The notes beneath the pieces were generated by a model. The model made no database searches and was not told the origin of the DNA. It saw nothing but the letters and a program-made list of their open reading frames with translations. Shown here piece after piece: positions 56,551 to 64,000 of a DNA stretch of 64,000 nt (position 1 is the first letter of the stretch; each line of letters begins with the position of its first letter). This DNA is from Brasilonema angustatum HA4187-MV1 (GTDB taxonomy: Bacteria > Cyanobacteriota > Cyanobacteriia > Cyanobacteriales > Nostocaceae). The translations under genes and the position numbers were made by a program. The DNA is taken from NCBI GenBank assembly GCA_019359695.1, contig JAHHGV010000006.1, forward strand, positions 153,653 through 217,652, written 5' to 3'.

Positions 56551-57543
56551 TTGCAATATAAATTACACCAACCTAAGTATAAAGCAATAAAACAGTTAGT
56601 AAGCAGCAAATTAGCAATCGCTTTAAGTACTTATGCTAATTTTCTGCATAGTGAACGCACAAAAGACATAAAAATTCCTCTATCTCAGGGTGGATATAAT
56701 GAGACAATTGTTTATATTTCAGGTATAGCTTTGCGGCTGGCGAAATTTGAAAAATATCCCGCTATAGAGATTGCAAATGGCATTACCTCTCATATTTCAA
56801 CAAACTATGACAAAGATTTCAAAGTTCAAGTCGTTTCCCCTGGTTGGATTCACTTGGAACTGACTCATTCCCTCTTAGCTGATTGGTTGCAGAATCTTAC
56901 TGTAGGGGGAGTTATTGAGCAGGGATCAAAGAGCAAAGAGCAGGGAACAGGGGACAAGGAGCAGGGATCTCTGAGCTCTGAGCAGGAAGAAAGAATGTCC
57001 ATTGGTTCTTTTTCCCCCCAGCACCCCATTAAGAGCTCCATTTCCTCTTCTCCCTTTTCTTCCCCAAACTCTGCTTCCTTATTCACTGTTCAATATGCTC
57101 ATGCACGCTGCTGCTCGCTCTTACGACTGGGTGTTCACGAGGGATTGATTAAACTGAGGGAATCAAATGTTGATGAGGGTGATAATGTCAAGCAAAACCT
57201 TTTGTCAAGCATTTTTACTCCCAATCCTATTCCTTGGCTGAACAGTGATGAAAAACTGCGTTTCAATCACCCAGCTTCCTATCTCCTGATCAATGAGTTA
57301 GTACGAGTGGTAGATAAAGTAGAGGGTTCTGATTTTGACGACTCAGTTAATTGGGAAAAAGCTGCGTTAGATTTAAGTCGAGTTTTTGAAACTTTTTGGT
57401 GTAAATGCCGGATTTTCGGCGAGGTGAAAACTGCCTCGCCAGAACTCGCTCAAGCCAAAATAGGATTGGCTTTGGCTACACAGTCTGTGTTGAAGTTTGT
57501 GTTGGAAGAAAAATTAGGTTTTTTTGCTCTCTACGAAGTATAA
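56551..57543 (+). CDS. ArgS-related DALR anticodon-binding protein (NrtL-like)
   Basis: This 330-residue protein (TTG start; there is no ATG near the expected start) carries an ArgS N-terminal-like segment (about 1-120: KLAIALSTYANFL...VQVVSPGWIHLELT). Its C-terminal DALR-type helical domain has QYAHARCCSLLR and LALATQSVLKFVLEEKLG. The catalytic ArgRS core with HIGH and KMSKS is absent, so it does not charge tRNA. I recall such proteins being called NrtL in cyanobacteria. A low-complexity insert (about 130-185) is encoded by CAGGGAACAGGGGACAAGG-like repeat DNA. Confidence 0.78.
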   Translation: MQYKLHQPKYKAIKQLVSSKLAIALSTYANFLHSERTKDIKIPLSQGGYNETIVYISGIALRLAKFEKYPAIEIANGITSHISTNYDKDFKVQVVSPGWIHLELTHSLLADWLQNLTVGGVIEQGSKSKEQGTGDKEQGSLSSEQEERMSIGSFSPQHPIKSSISSSPFSSPNSASLFTVQYAHARCCSLLRLGVHEGLIKLRESNVDEGDNVKQNLLSSIFTPNPIPWLNSDEKLRFNHPASYLLINELVRVVDKVEGSDFDDSVNWEKAALDLSRVFETFWCKCRIFGEVKTASPELAQAKIGLALATQSVLKFVLEEKLGFFALYEV

Positions 57544-57584
57544 ACAAGAAAATCTCCCAAAAAATAAACTTTTTTTAACAATCA

Positions 57585-57613
57585 TTGACTCGCCATATTT
57601 CCTTGGGTATACT
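57585..57613 (+). promoter_or_regulatory. Promoter of the 70-nt candidate RNA
   Basis: TTGACT (57585-57590) and TATACT (57608-57613) have exactly 17 bp between them. They precede a short hairpin-ended transcript unit with no open frame. Confidence 0.65.
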
Positions 57614-57619
57614 ATCCAA

Positions 57620-57691
57620 TGTGTGAGGAGCGAACCAGCAGGAGCACCGAGACGAAACACGGCCAGTCGTCGGTGCTCTTTCTGATTTTAT
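57620..57691 (+). ncRNA. Candidate small RNA of about 70 nt (Yfr2-like layout)
   Basis: The likely transcript starts near 57620 (GTGTGAGGAGCGAACC...). It ends in the stem GAGCACCGA (57642-57650) paired with TCGGTGCTC (57670-57678), followed by TTTCTGATTTTA. The inner GAC/GTC pair closes a loop GAAACACGGCCA. A free promoter, short length and loop containing GAAACA resemble the cyanobacterial Yfr2 family as I remember it. Family membership needs a covariance search. The hairpin also could end the upstream gene transcript. Confidence 0.55.
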
Positions 57692-57757
57692 CCCTAGTGA
57701 GTGGAAGTCACGGTTATACAGACAAAATCCCCTCTGACTACCCACTACTAACTACTT

Positions 57758-58633
57758 TTAACACAGTAAAAATCTCTCAATCGCGGCTGCAGCTCCATCA
57801 CACTCTACGTCAGGAGCTACCCACTGGGCTTTAGCTTGCACTGCTGCTGGTGCATTACCCATCGCTACACCTATACCAGCATACTCCAACATTTCCACGT
57901 CATTGAAGTTATCACCAATGGTCATGACATTAATTCTTTGCAGTCCCAGTAATTCTTCGGCCAAGTAACGTACCCCAGTGCCTTTGTTGACAAAAGGGTT
58001 AGTCGCTTCAAAAAATGTGGCAACAGATGTGGTGAGGTATAGTTCGGCTGGGGTGTATTGGCCGCGCAAATTTCCCAGTAACTGTTGAATGATATTTATG
58101 TCATCGCACAATGCCAAAATTTTTGTGGGTTCATTGCTGGTGACTTGGCGTAAGTCTCCCACAGCAATAGGGGTAATTCCACTACGTTCTGCGTAAATTT
58201 CTGTTTCCCTGGTTATTTCACGGACATAAAGCTGATCATTGATATAGAAGTGAACAGATAAGAGCGTTCGTAACTCTGGTTGTTCAAAATAGTCTAGAAG
58301 CTTGTGTGCTAACTCTCGGGAAACAGGCAAATGGCGATGAATTTTTTGGGTAGCTGGGTCTTGAATCCAAGCCCCTTGGTAAGCTAATAATGGCAGGGTT
58401 GAGCCAATTTCTTGATGAAAGCGCAAAGCGGAACGATACATACGACCAGTGGCGATCGCCACTTGAATACCCCGTGCTTGTGCTGCAACAATTGCCTGCT
58501 TCACGGCTGTGCTGATGCTGTTAGATTTTCCTGCGATTGTGCCATCGATATCTACAACCAGCAGTTGAATGTCAAAAGTAGATGTATCCCCAATGCCAGG
58601 TAATGCCAATTCTGTGGCAGACACTTTATGCAT
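57758..58633 (-). CDS. HAD-IIB (Cof-type) phosphatase
   Basis: This 291-residue protein has motif I VVDIDGT (Asp28, Asp30), motif II in AIATGRMYRSA, a class IIB cap (about 95-220), and motif IV IGDNFNDVEML with GVAMGNAP. Cof-type HAD enzymes dephosphorylate sugar phosphates or cofactors; the substrate is not known. It is convergent with the small RNA region. The first 15 residues are extra and the true start could be later. Confidence 0.93.
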   Translation of the reverse strand: MHKVSATELALPGIGDTSTFDIQLLVVDIDGTIAGKSNSISTAVKQAIVAAQARGIQVAIATGRMYRSALRFHQEIGSTLPLLAYQGAWIQDPATQKIHRHLPVSRELAHKLLDYFEQPELRTLLSVHFYINDQLYVREITRETEIYAERSGITPIAVGDLRQVTSNEPTKILALCDDINIIQQLLGNLRGQYTPAELYLTTSVATFFEATNPFVNKGTGVRYLAEELLGLQRINVMTIGDNFNDVEMLEYAGIGVAMGNAPAAVQAKAQWVAPDVECDGAAAAIERFLLC

Positions 58634-59367
58634 AATTGATGAGTGAATATTGAAGTTCCAATATAGAGATTAACAGGCTATCACGCTGTAGAGGCTTGCC
58701 CTGAGCGTAGCCGAAGGGCGAGTAAGAGTAAACAGGACTAACAAGAGAATACAAATGAATTCATCTCGTCATTGTGAACAAATTTTTACACAGATATACA
58801 GATGAAACTGTGATTAGTATATGGTAAATGCTATATAGAATTATTTCCACTTACGAGCTACTACTTATATAGTTTGAGTAAGTCATGATAGAAATCATTT
58901 TCATAGCATGAAAATGATCAGCAATACTTTCAACCATTGATCTCATATTTTTGCTTATAGAGAATATTGCGTGATTGAGTCTCAACATGAAAAAAATCTC
59001 AAATTTGACAGGAACAATATTTTTTATCAAGACAATAAAAAATATTCGGAAAATACTCTAGTCACTCAATCAAAACCTAAGATATAAAAGAATGAACTCA
59101 TGTTCCATTACTCAAAAAAGATTTGGATTCCAAACTAATATAGTTCAGAACAGAAGAAATTTCAGTTTAAGTAGGCAGTCGCAACCCCAGAAAACCTTTC
59201 AGCTGGTGTTGGGTAGAGTTCCTCAAACGGATAGTTCGTTCTAGTTAGGGGAAGTGTTGCTGTGTAATTGTCTGCCCAATTAAGATCGTTTTATTTTTTC
59301 TCGAACTGATCGATATTAGAGCCTAAACAACAGAGTATTTTCCAAGACAAAAAAATAAAAATTTTAT
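58634..59367. other. Intergenic region upstream of the PEP-CTERM gene
   Basis: About 730 bp. It holds a short palindrome (GCCCTGAGCGTAGCCGAAGGGC, about 58698-58720), the perfect inverted repeat at 58894-58918, and AT-rich leader DNA. No gene is seen. Confidence 0.6.
58894..58918. promoter_or_regulatory. Perfect 11-bp palindrome (operator-like)
   Basis: ATCATTTTCAT (58894-58904), spacer AGC, ATGAAAATGAT (58908-58918). It has the size and AT-rich form of a dimeric repressor site, broadly Fur/Zur-like, but the binding protein is unknown. It is 450 bp upstream of the PEP-CTERM gene. Confidence 0.4.
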
Positions 59368-60207
59368 ATGATTAGAAAAAAAATAACAGGACTTTTTGCT
59401 GCAACAGCTGCTATCACAAGTGTATTTTCTGCTGTCAGTCCTGCAGGCGCTGCCACATTTACTTGGGAGAACCTGACACCCTATGAAGTTAAAGAGAAAT
59501 CAACCGATGATTCAGGATTCCAATCTCGAATTACCGAGTTCCAGCAATATGTGCAACAGGAAAGAATTGCAATTCCTGAAGACAAATTAAATAAACTAGA
59601 CCCCAGAAAACTGATTGTAAAAAATGATCAAAATATTCGCGTTTGGTTCTTAAATGAGGGTGCTGGCTATAAGAACCAGTTGGCTTATGAAGCTATCAAC
59701 GGTTCTGACTACCAAAAAGGATTGGTTTTTGACAATATTTCTTGTAATACATCAAATGGCGCTAATTCAGCATGTCAGCTAGGGAAAGAGAATGGCGTTT
59801 TAAATATCGGAGACTATGTTGATTTAGGCACAAAAGGAGCTGGAACTAAACTCAATTTCTTTCTGAAAGCAGATGGGTTTAACAATCCTAACGGCTATGT
59901 TTACGGCGCAGATGCTACTCAAAATCCAGACAAACTGGATCATCTAGTGGCTTATGAAATGGATGGTTATCTGTTGGTGGGTTTTGAGGATTTGTATGGA
60001 CCAAAAGGTTTTAAATCTGATGGAAATGGTTTTTTAACAGCTGATCGCGACTTCAACGACGTTGTTTTCTTGGTTGATTTAGGTAGGGACAATGTAGCAA
60101 CTGTTCCAGAAGATGCAAGTGCGATCGCACTTTTGGGTATGGGAGGAGTTGGTGTGGTGTTACAATTGCGTCACCGTCGCCAAAAGCAAGCCAAGCAAAT
60201 AGCTTAA
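59368..60207 (+). CDS. PEP-CTERM sorting domain protein
   Basis: This 279-residue protein has a signal peptide (KKITGLFAATAAITSVFSAVSPAGAA) and a DUF4114-like end with DRDFNDVVFLVDLG. The C-terminal sorting tail is VPEDASAIALLGMGGVGVVLQL followed by RHRRQ. PEP-CTERM proteins are processed by an exosortase and often go to the cell surface or exopolysaccharide matrix. Two Cys (CNTSNGANSACQ) may form a disulfide. Its exact role is unknown. Confidence 0.88.
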   Translation: MIRKKITGLFAATAAITSVFSAVSPAGAATFTWENLTPYEVKEKSTDDSGFQSRITEFQQYVQQERIAIPEDKLNKLDPRKLIVKNDQNIRVWFLNEGAGYKNQLAYEAINGSDYQKGLVFDNISCNTSNGANSACQLGKENGVLNIGDYVDLGTKGAGTKLNFFLKADGFNNPNGYVYGADATQNPDKLDHLVAYEMDGYLLVGFEDLYGPKGFKSDGNGFLTADRDFNDVVFLVDLGRDNVATVPEDASAIALLGMGGVGVVLQLRHRRQKQAKQIA

Positions 60208-60258
60208 TTCTCTCTATAGGTCGGATTCGTAGCCCAAGTCGCTGGCTAAAATAGGTTT

Positions 60259-63222
60259 ATGTCCCAAACAACACCAAAAAACCAGTTGGCTTCCGATTCC
60301 TTAACGACTACTTCTCCCACATTTATCCTAGTGGATGGACACTCCCTCGCCTTTCGTTCGTACTTCGCTTTTGCCAAAGGAAGAGACGGCGGATTACGGA
60401 CAAAAACGGGAATTCCCACAAGCGTGTGTTTTGGCTTTCTCAAATCTTTGTTGGAGGTGATGGCGACTCAACAGCCACAAGCAATGGCGATCGCCTTTGA
60501 TTTAGGTTTGCCAACTTTCCGTCACGAAGCAGATGATAGATACAAAGCAAACCGTCCAGAAACACCAGAAGATTTTATTCCAGATCTGAAAAATCTACAC
60601 GAGTTGCTGGATGCTTTCAACCTGAAAATCGTCACTGCTGCTCGTTACGAAGCAGATGATGTGTTGGGAACCTTAGCACAGCAAGCAACGGCGGCTGGAT
60701 ATCAAGTCAAAATTGTCAGTGGCGATCGCGATTTATTTCAACTCATCGACACTGAAAAACAAATCAGTGTTCTGTATTTTAGCCCAGACGCCTTAAAAGT
60801 TTCTAAAGCAAGTCTTACTGAATTTGGTCCAGAACAAGTTAAAGAAAAACTAGGTATTAGACCATCACAGATCGTTGATTATAAAGCTCTTTGCGGTGAC
60901 AAATCAGATAATATCCCTGGTGTCAGGGGAATTGGCGAAAAAACAGCAGTGCGGTTGCTGAACACGTACGAGTCAGTGCAGCGAATTTATGCTTCATTGC
61001 ATGAAATCAAAGGCGCAATTCACACAAAGCTAGAAGTAGGAAAAGAGGATGCTGAGAACTCTCGTAAATTAGCGGAGATAGTCCTTAATGTTCCTTTAGA
61101 AGTCGATTTAGAAAACTGCATTCTTAAAGGGTTTGATTCCAGTGTCTTAACACCTATTTTAGAAAAGCTAGAATTAAAATCTTTTTTAGGCAAAATTAAC
61201 GAACTTCAGCAACGTTTTGGTGGGGAAATTGAAGAAACACCAGAAACAGAAACAAACGAATCACTCAGCACTCAACTTAAGCCAAGCACAGATAACGAAG
61301 ATGATGATTTATGGTTTTTTACTCTCAATGATACAGCAAATCAACAACAACCTCCAACTTCTGTAATAAAACCACGCATCATTAACACCGCAGAACAACT
61401 CACCGAATTGGTAAAGCTGCTGCAAAAATTCACCGACACTCAGCATCCCGTTGCTTGGGATACTGAAACGACTGATTTAGAACCACGAGACGCTGAGTTG
61501 GTGGGAATTGGCTGTTGCTGGGGAAGGGAACCAGATGAGATGGCTTACATACCACTTGGTCACAAAGTCGGGGACAATTTAAACAAAGATTTTGCCTTAA
61601 AAGCACTACGTCCAATTTTAGAAAGTGCTGATTATCCCAAGGCTTTGCAAAATGCTAAATTTGACCGCTTAGTTCTACGGTGTCAAGGAGTTAAGTTGGC
61701 GGGAGTTGTCTTTGACTCCATGCTAGCAAGTTATGTCCGAAATCCCGATAGTAACCATAATCTAAGTGATTTGGCTCAGGGTTACTTGGGTTTAACGGCA
61801 AAAAGTTATACAGATTTGGTTCCAAAAGGGAAAACCATCGCTGACTTGGATATTCCCAGCGTCGCAGATTACTGCGGTATGGATGTTTATGTCACATTCC
61901 AACTCGTGGCAAAATTGCGAGAGGAACTTGAGAAAATTCCAGCTTTGTATAAACTACTCGTGGATGTGGAACAGCCACTAGAACCAGTTTTAGCTGAGAT
62001 GGAATACCAGGGAATTTCTGTAGATACAGCGTACCTACAAGAACTTTCGCAGCAGTTAGAAACAGATTTAGCCAAGTTTGAAGAAGAAGTTTATAACATT
62101 GCTGAGGAAAAATTCAACTTGGGTTCCCCCAAACAATTGAGCAAAATCTTGTTTGAAAAATTAGAGTTAAGCACAAAGTATTCTCGTAAAATTCAAACGG
62201 GTTATTCTACAGATGCTGCGACATTGGAAAGATTGCGAGAAGTTGATGAAACTGGAATTATTGATGCCATTGTTGAGTATCGTACCTTATCGAAGTTGAA
62301 ATCAACTTATGTAGATTCTCTGCCAAAATTAGTTCGTCCGGATACTCACAGAGTACATACGAGTTTTAACCAAACGGTAACATCTACTGGTAGGTTGTCA
62401 TCTTCTGATCCGAATTTACAAAACATCCCCATTCGCACTGCTTTTAGTCGCCAGATTCGTAAAGCATTTGTGCCACAATCTGGTTGGTTGATGGTTGCTG
62501 CTGATTACTCACAAATCGAGTTACGGATTTTGGCTCATTTGAGTCAAGAGCCTGTTTTAGTTGAAGCTTATCAACAAAATGAGGACATTCACACTGTAAC
62601 AGCGCGGCTCGTTTTTGAAAAAGAAAATGTCACATCAGACGAACGACGGTTAGCAAAAACGATCAACTTTGGTGTGATTTATGGAATGGGTTCTCTGCGG
62701 TTTTCGCGATCAACTGGTGTGGATAAAGCCAATGCGAACGAATTTATTAAGCGATTTAACAGTCGCTATCCCAAAGTGTTTGAATATTTAGAAGGAGTGA
62801 AAAAGCAGGCAATATCCCAAGGTTATGTAGAAACAATTTTGGGGCGTCGTCGTTATTTAGATTTTACCAGCAACAGCATACGCAAATACAAAGGCAACAA
62901 CCCAGAAGATATCGACTTGAAAAAACTTGGTAATTTAGGTGCTGAAGATGCGGGGTTACTTCGTGCAGCTGCCAATGCTCCCATTCAAGGTTCCAGCGCT
63001 GATATTATTAAAATCGCGATGGTAAAGCTGCATGAAGTTTTGCAAAGTTATCAAACGCGTCTATTGTTACAGGTACACGACGAATTAGTGTTTGAGGTTC
63101 TACCAGAAGAATGGGGAAAATTACAACCGCATATTAAGTCTGTCATGGAAAATGCGGTGTCGTTGAGTGTACCGTTAATTGTGGATGTTCGAGTGGGCGA
63201 CAATTGGATGGAGACGAAGTAG
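60259..63222 (+). CDS. polA: DNA polymerase I
   Basis: This 987-residue protein has a 5'-3' exonuclease domain (about 15-320: LVDGHSLAFRSYFA, SGDRDLFQL, GDKSDNIPGVRGIGEKTA). The 3'-5' exonuclease domain is intact, with Asp401 and Glu403 (DTETTDLE). The polymerase has motif A (AADYSQIELR, Asp749), motif B (RRLAKTINFGVIYGMG) and motif C (VHDELVF, Asp941, Glu942). It acts in Okazaki fragment processing and repair. Length is typical for cyanobacterial Pol I with proofreading. Confidence 0.98.
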   Translation: MSQTTPKNQLASDSLTTTSPTFILVDGHSLAFRSYFAFAKGRDGGLRTKTGIPTSVCFGFLKSLLEVMATQQPQAMAIAFDLGLPTFRHEADDRYKANRPETPEDFIPDLKNLHELLDAFNLKIVTAARYEADDVLGTLAQQATAAGYQVKIVSGDRDLFQLIDTEKQISVLYFSPDALKVSKASLTEFGPEQVKEKLGIRPSQIVDYKALCGDKSDNIPGVRGIGEKTAVRLLNTYESVQRIYASLHEIKGAIHTKLEVGKEDAENSRKLAEIVLNVPLEVDLENCILKGFDSSVLTPILEKLELKSFLGKINELQQRFGGEIEETPETETNESLSTQLKPSTDNEDDDLWFFTLNDTANQQQPPTSVIKPRIINTAEQLTELVKLLQKFTDTQHPVAWDTETTDLEPRDAELVGIGCCWGREPDEMAYIPLGHKVGDNLNKDFALKALRPILESADYPKALQNAKFDRLVLRCQGVKLAGVVFDSMLASYVRNPDSNHNLSDLAQGYLGLTAKSYTDLVPKGKTIADLDIPSVADYCGMDVYVTFQLVAKLREELEKIPALYKLLVDVEQPLEPVLAEMEYQGISVDTAYLQELSQQLETDLAKFEEEVYNIAEEKFNLGSPKQLSKILFEKLELSTKYSRKIQTGYSTDAATLERLREVDETGIIDAIVEYRTLSKLKSTYVDSLPKLVRPDTHRVHTSFNQTVTSTGRLSSSDPNLQNIPIRTAFSRQIRKAFVPQSGWLMVAADYSQIELRILAHLSQEPVLVEAYQQNEDIHTVTARLVFEKENVTSDERRLAKTINFGVIYGMGSLRFSRSTGVDKANANEFIKRFNSRYPKVFEYLEGVKKQAISQGYVETILGRRRYLDFTSNSIRKYKGNNPEDIDLKKLGNLGAEDAGLLRAAANAPIQGSSADIIKIAMVKLHEVLQSYQTRLLLQVHDELVFEVLPEEWGKLQPHIKSVMENAVSLSVPLIVDVRVGDNWMETK

Positions 63223-63229
63223 GGAGTCT

Positions 63230-63335
63230 TAACAGTTATCAGTTATCAGTTACCAGTTATCAGTTATCAGGTAGGAAACGGACTCGTCCACCCCTTCTTT
63301 ACTGTTCACTGTTTACTGTTCACTGTTCACTGATT
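63230..63335. repeat. Heptanucleotide repeats after polA
   Basis: CAGTTAT/CAGTTAC units occur at about 63233-63270 and ACTGTTC/ACTGTTT units at about 63300-63332. They are the same families as in the kdpA-kdpB spacer and lie between convergent genes. Confidence 0.9.
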
Positions 63336-63338
63336 CGG

Positions 63339-63620
63339 TTAGTCATCAATCTCCACTTTGTATATCGATCCGTTCGGTCTTACGTGGACTTTTTGCTTCT
63401 GATTCCCGTTCTGGAACTTTACTTCATAGTGAGTCTGATTGTTATCGTTTTCTTTCTCCGCCGAAATCAGCTTCGCGGAGGGAAAGCGTTTTTGTATCGC
63501 TTGAGTGACCGTTTTTGGCAAATCAGTGACGGCGATGTCCTCCGCCAAGGAAGGAAGCGCCCACAGACTCATGACAGTAACAATAATCCAACCCACAAAC
63601 TTAGTACGCATGGTTTGCAT
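63339..63620 (-). CDS. Secreted PepSY-like protein
   Basis: This 93-residue protein has a signal peptide (FVGWIIVTVMSLWALPSLA). The mature part is DLPKTVTQAIQKRFPSAKLISAEKEN followed by THYEVKFQNGNQKQKVHVRPNGSIYKVEID. The latter fits the PepSY-like (DUF2874-type) fold, thought to be small periplasmic binding or inhibitory domains. It ends in the heptanucleotide repeats after polA. A second ATG three codons in could be the start. Confidence 0.8.
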   Translation of the reverse strand: MQTMRTKFVGWIIVTVMSLWALPSLAEDIAVTDLPKTVTQAIQKRFPSAKLISAEKENDNNQTHYEVKFQNGNQKQKVHVRPNGSIYKVEIDD

Positions 63621-64000
63621 ATTGATCTCCTCAAAATATCATTTTTGTTCTGGCAGAAATGTTAAAGACTTGTCAGCCTAATGTTGCCAGATTGCTTGTT
63701 ATTCTAGGGTCTATTCGTTATGTTATGCGCCTACCTTGTGGTGTATGTTGTTTTAACTTCCAACAAGTGCAGGGAACAGGGAACTCTGAAGAAGCAGGGC
63801 TGTTTCATTCCCTCAAAGCCTCATAATGTCAAGGGTTTGTAAAAGGTTTGGCGGTTTAATAACCAAAATTAGTCTAGTTCGCGGTGCGAAACCCAAAAGC
63901 CTTACAGTGATTGAGATAGGAAAAAATGTACTCAATCGTAAGGCAGACTTGAAGTGTTACAGAAAAAATATCACATTGACCGGGAGTTCAAAATTATCTT
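63621..64000. other. Right-edge intergenic region
   Basis: No gene is seen. A short CAGGGAACAGGGAACTC repeat lies at about 63770-63786, related to the sequence invading the ArgS-related gene. The rest is AT-rich and unassigned. Confidence 0.5.

Noticed and set aside
57621..57630. Complement of the Yfr1 core (CTCCTCACAC) on the minus strand
   Set aside because: Only ten bases match. No minus-strand promoter or terminator with the Yfr1 layout is seen, while the plus strand has both.
63204..63665. 153-codon plus-strand frame after polA
   Set aside because: It crosses heptanucleotide repeats and is antisense to the PepSY-like gene with a signal peptide.
1..64000. tRNA, rRNA, CRISPR array, integrase and complete insertion sequence
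   Set aside because: None was recognised by reading both strands. A tRNA could still be missed without a covariance search.

Overview
This 64 kb window reads as chromosome from a filamentous cyanobacterium, probably of the Nostocales. The evidence is cyanobacterial NdhD and NdhF, a RbcR-type LysR regulator, many GCGATCGC (HIP1) sites, a kdpA-kdpB-kdpG-kdpC operon with a kinase-less KdpD, cyanobacterial 4-Cys Ser/Thr kinases, a PEP-CTERM protein, and several families of intergenic palindromes and heptanucleotide repeats. The genus cannot be fixed from sequence alone. LAYOUT. 1-10 kb is an exopolysaccharide locus. A Wzy-like polymerase (cut by the left edge), a GT4 glycosyltransferase, a Wzx-type flippase and a Wzc-type co-polymerase/tyrosine kinase lie on the minus strand. 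A 1.4 kb spacer with a 140-bp duplication follows, then a polyprenyl-phosphate sugar transferase and galE on the plus strand. 9.8-10.3 kb is a HicB/HicA pair whose toxin carries a premature stop. 10.3-14.1 kb encodes a lysozyme-like protein and a large secreted zinc metalloprotease. 14.6-14.9 kb holds a candidate structured small RNA. 15.1-18.5 kb carries dnaK and a tRNA-dihydrouridine synthase. 18.5-23.6 kb is accessory: a DUF433/DUF5615 toxin-antitoxin pair, a NACHT NTPase with a hexanucleotide-encoded dipeptide repeat, a frameshifted antitoxin-like gene, a DOPA dioxygenase-family protein, and an HNH cassette flanked by direct repeats. 23.7-31.9 kb is the ndhD, ndhF, thioredoxin-like, nnrU and rbcR neighbourhood, interrupted by a decayed TnpB transposase. 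32.4-38.5 kb has a Ser/Thr kinase next to a PstS-like binding protein, a small unknown gene, a large pentapeptide-repeat protein with the same N-terminal module as the NACHT protein, and a small TRADD-N-associated-type membrane protein. 38.5-54.9 kb is a potassium island. It holds an orphan kdpA with an altered selectivity filter, a short kdpD, an RCK_C-like gene, pentapeptide and DUF2254 genes, a second Ser/Thr kinase, the complete kdpA-B-G-C operon, and a divergent histidine kinase. 55-64 kb carries a decayed PstS-like copy, a Crp/Fnr regulator, an ArgS-related DALR protein, a very short candidate ncRNA, a HAD phosphatase, a PEP-CTERM protein, polA and a PepSY-like protein. HOW THE GENES WORK TOGETHER. 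The left end builds and exports an extracellular polysaccharide: the sugar transferase primes the lipid carrier, glycosyltransferases extend it, Wzx flips it, Wzy polymerises it and Wzc controls length. ndhD and ndhF encode proton-pumping subunits of NDH-1 and lie close to the likely Rubisco-operon regulator. KdpABGC is a high-affinity K+ pump; the kinases, RCK_C-like gene and short KdpD around it suggest a wider K+/osmotic response locus. The most unusual observations are the orphan KdpA, which has lost the conserved residues of all four selectivity-filter loops, and the reuse of one N-terminal module in the NACHT and pentapeptide proteins. No rRNA, tRNA or CRISPR array was recognised.
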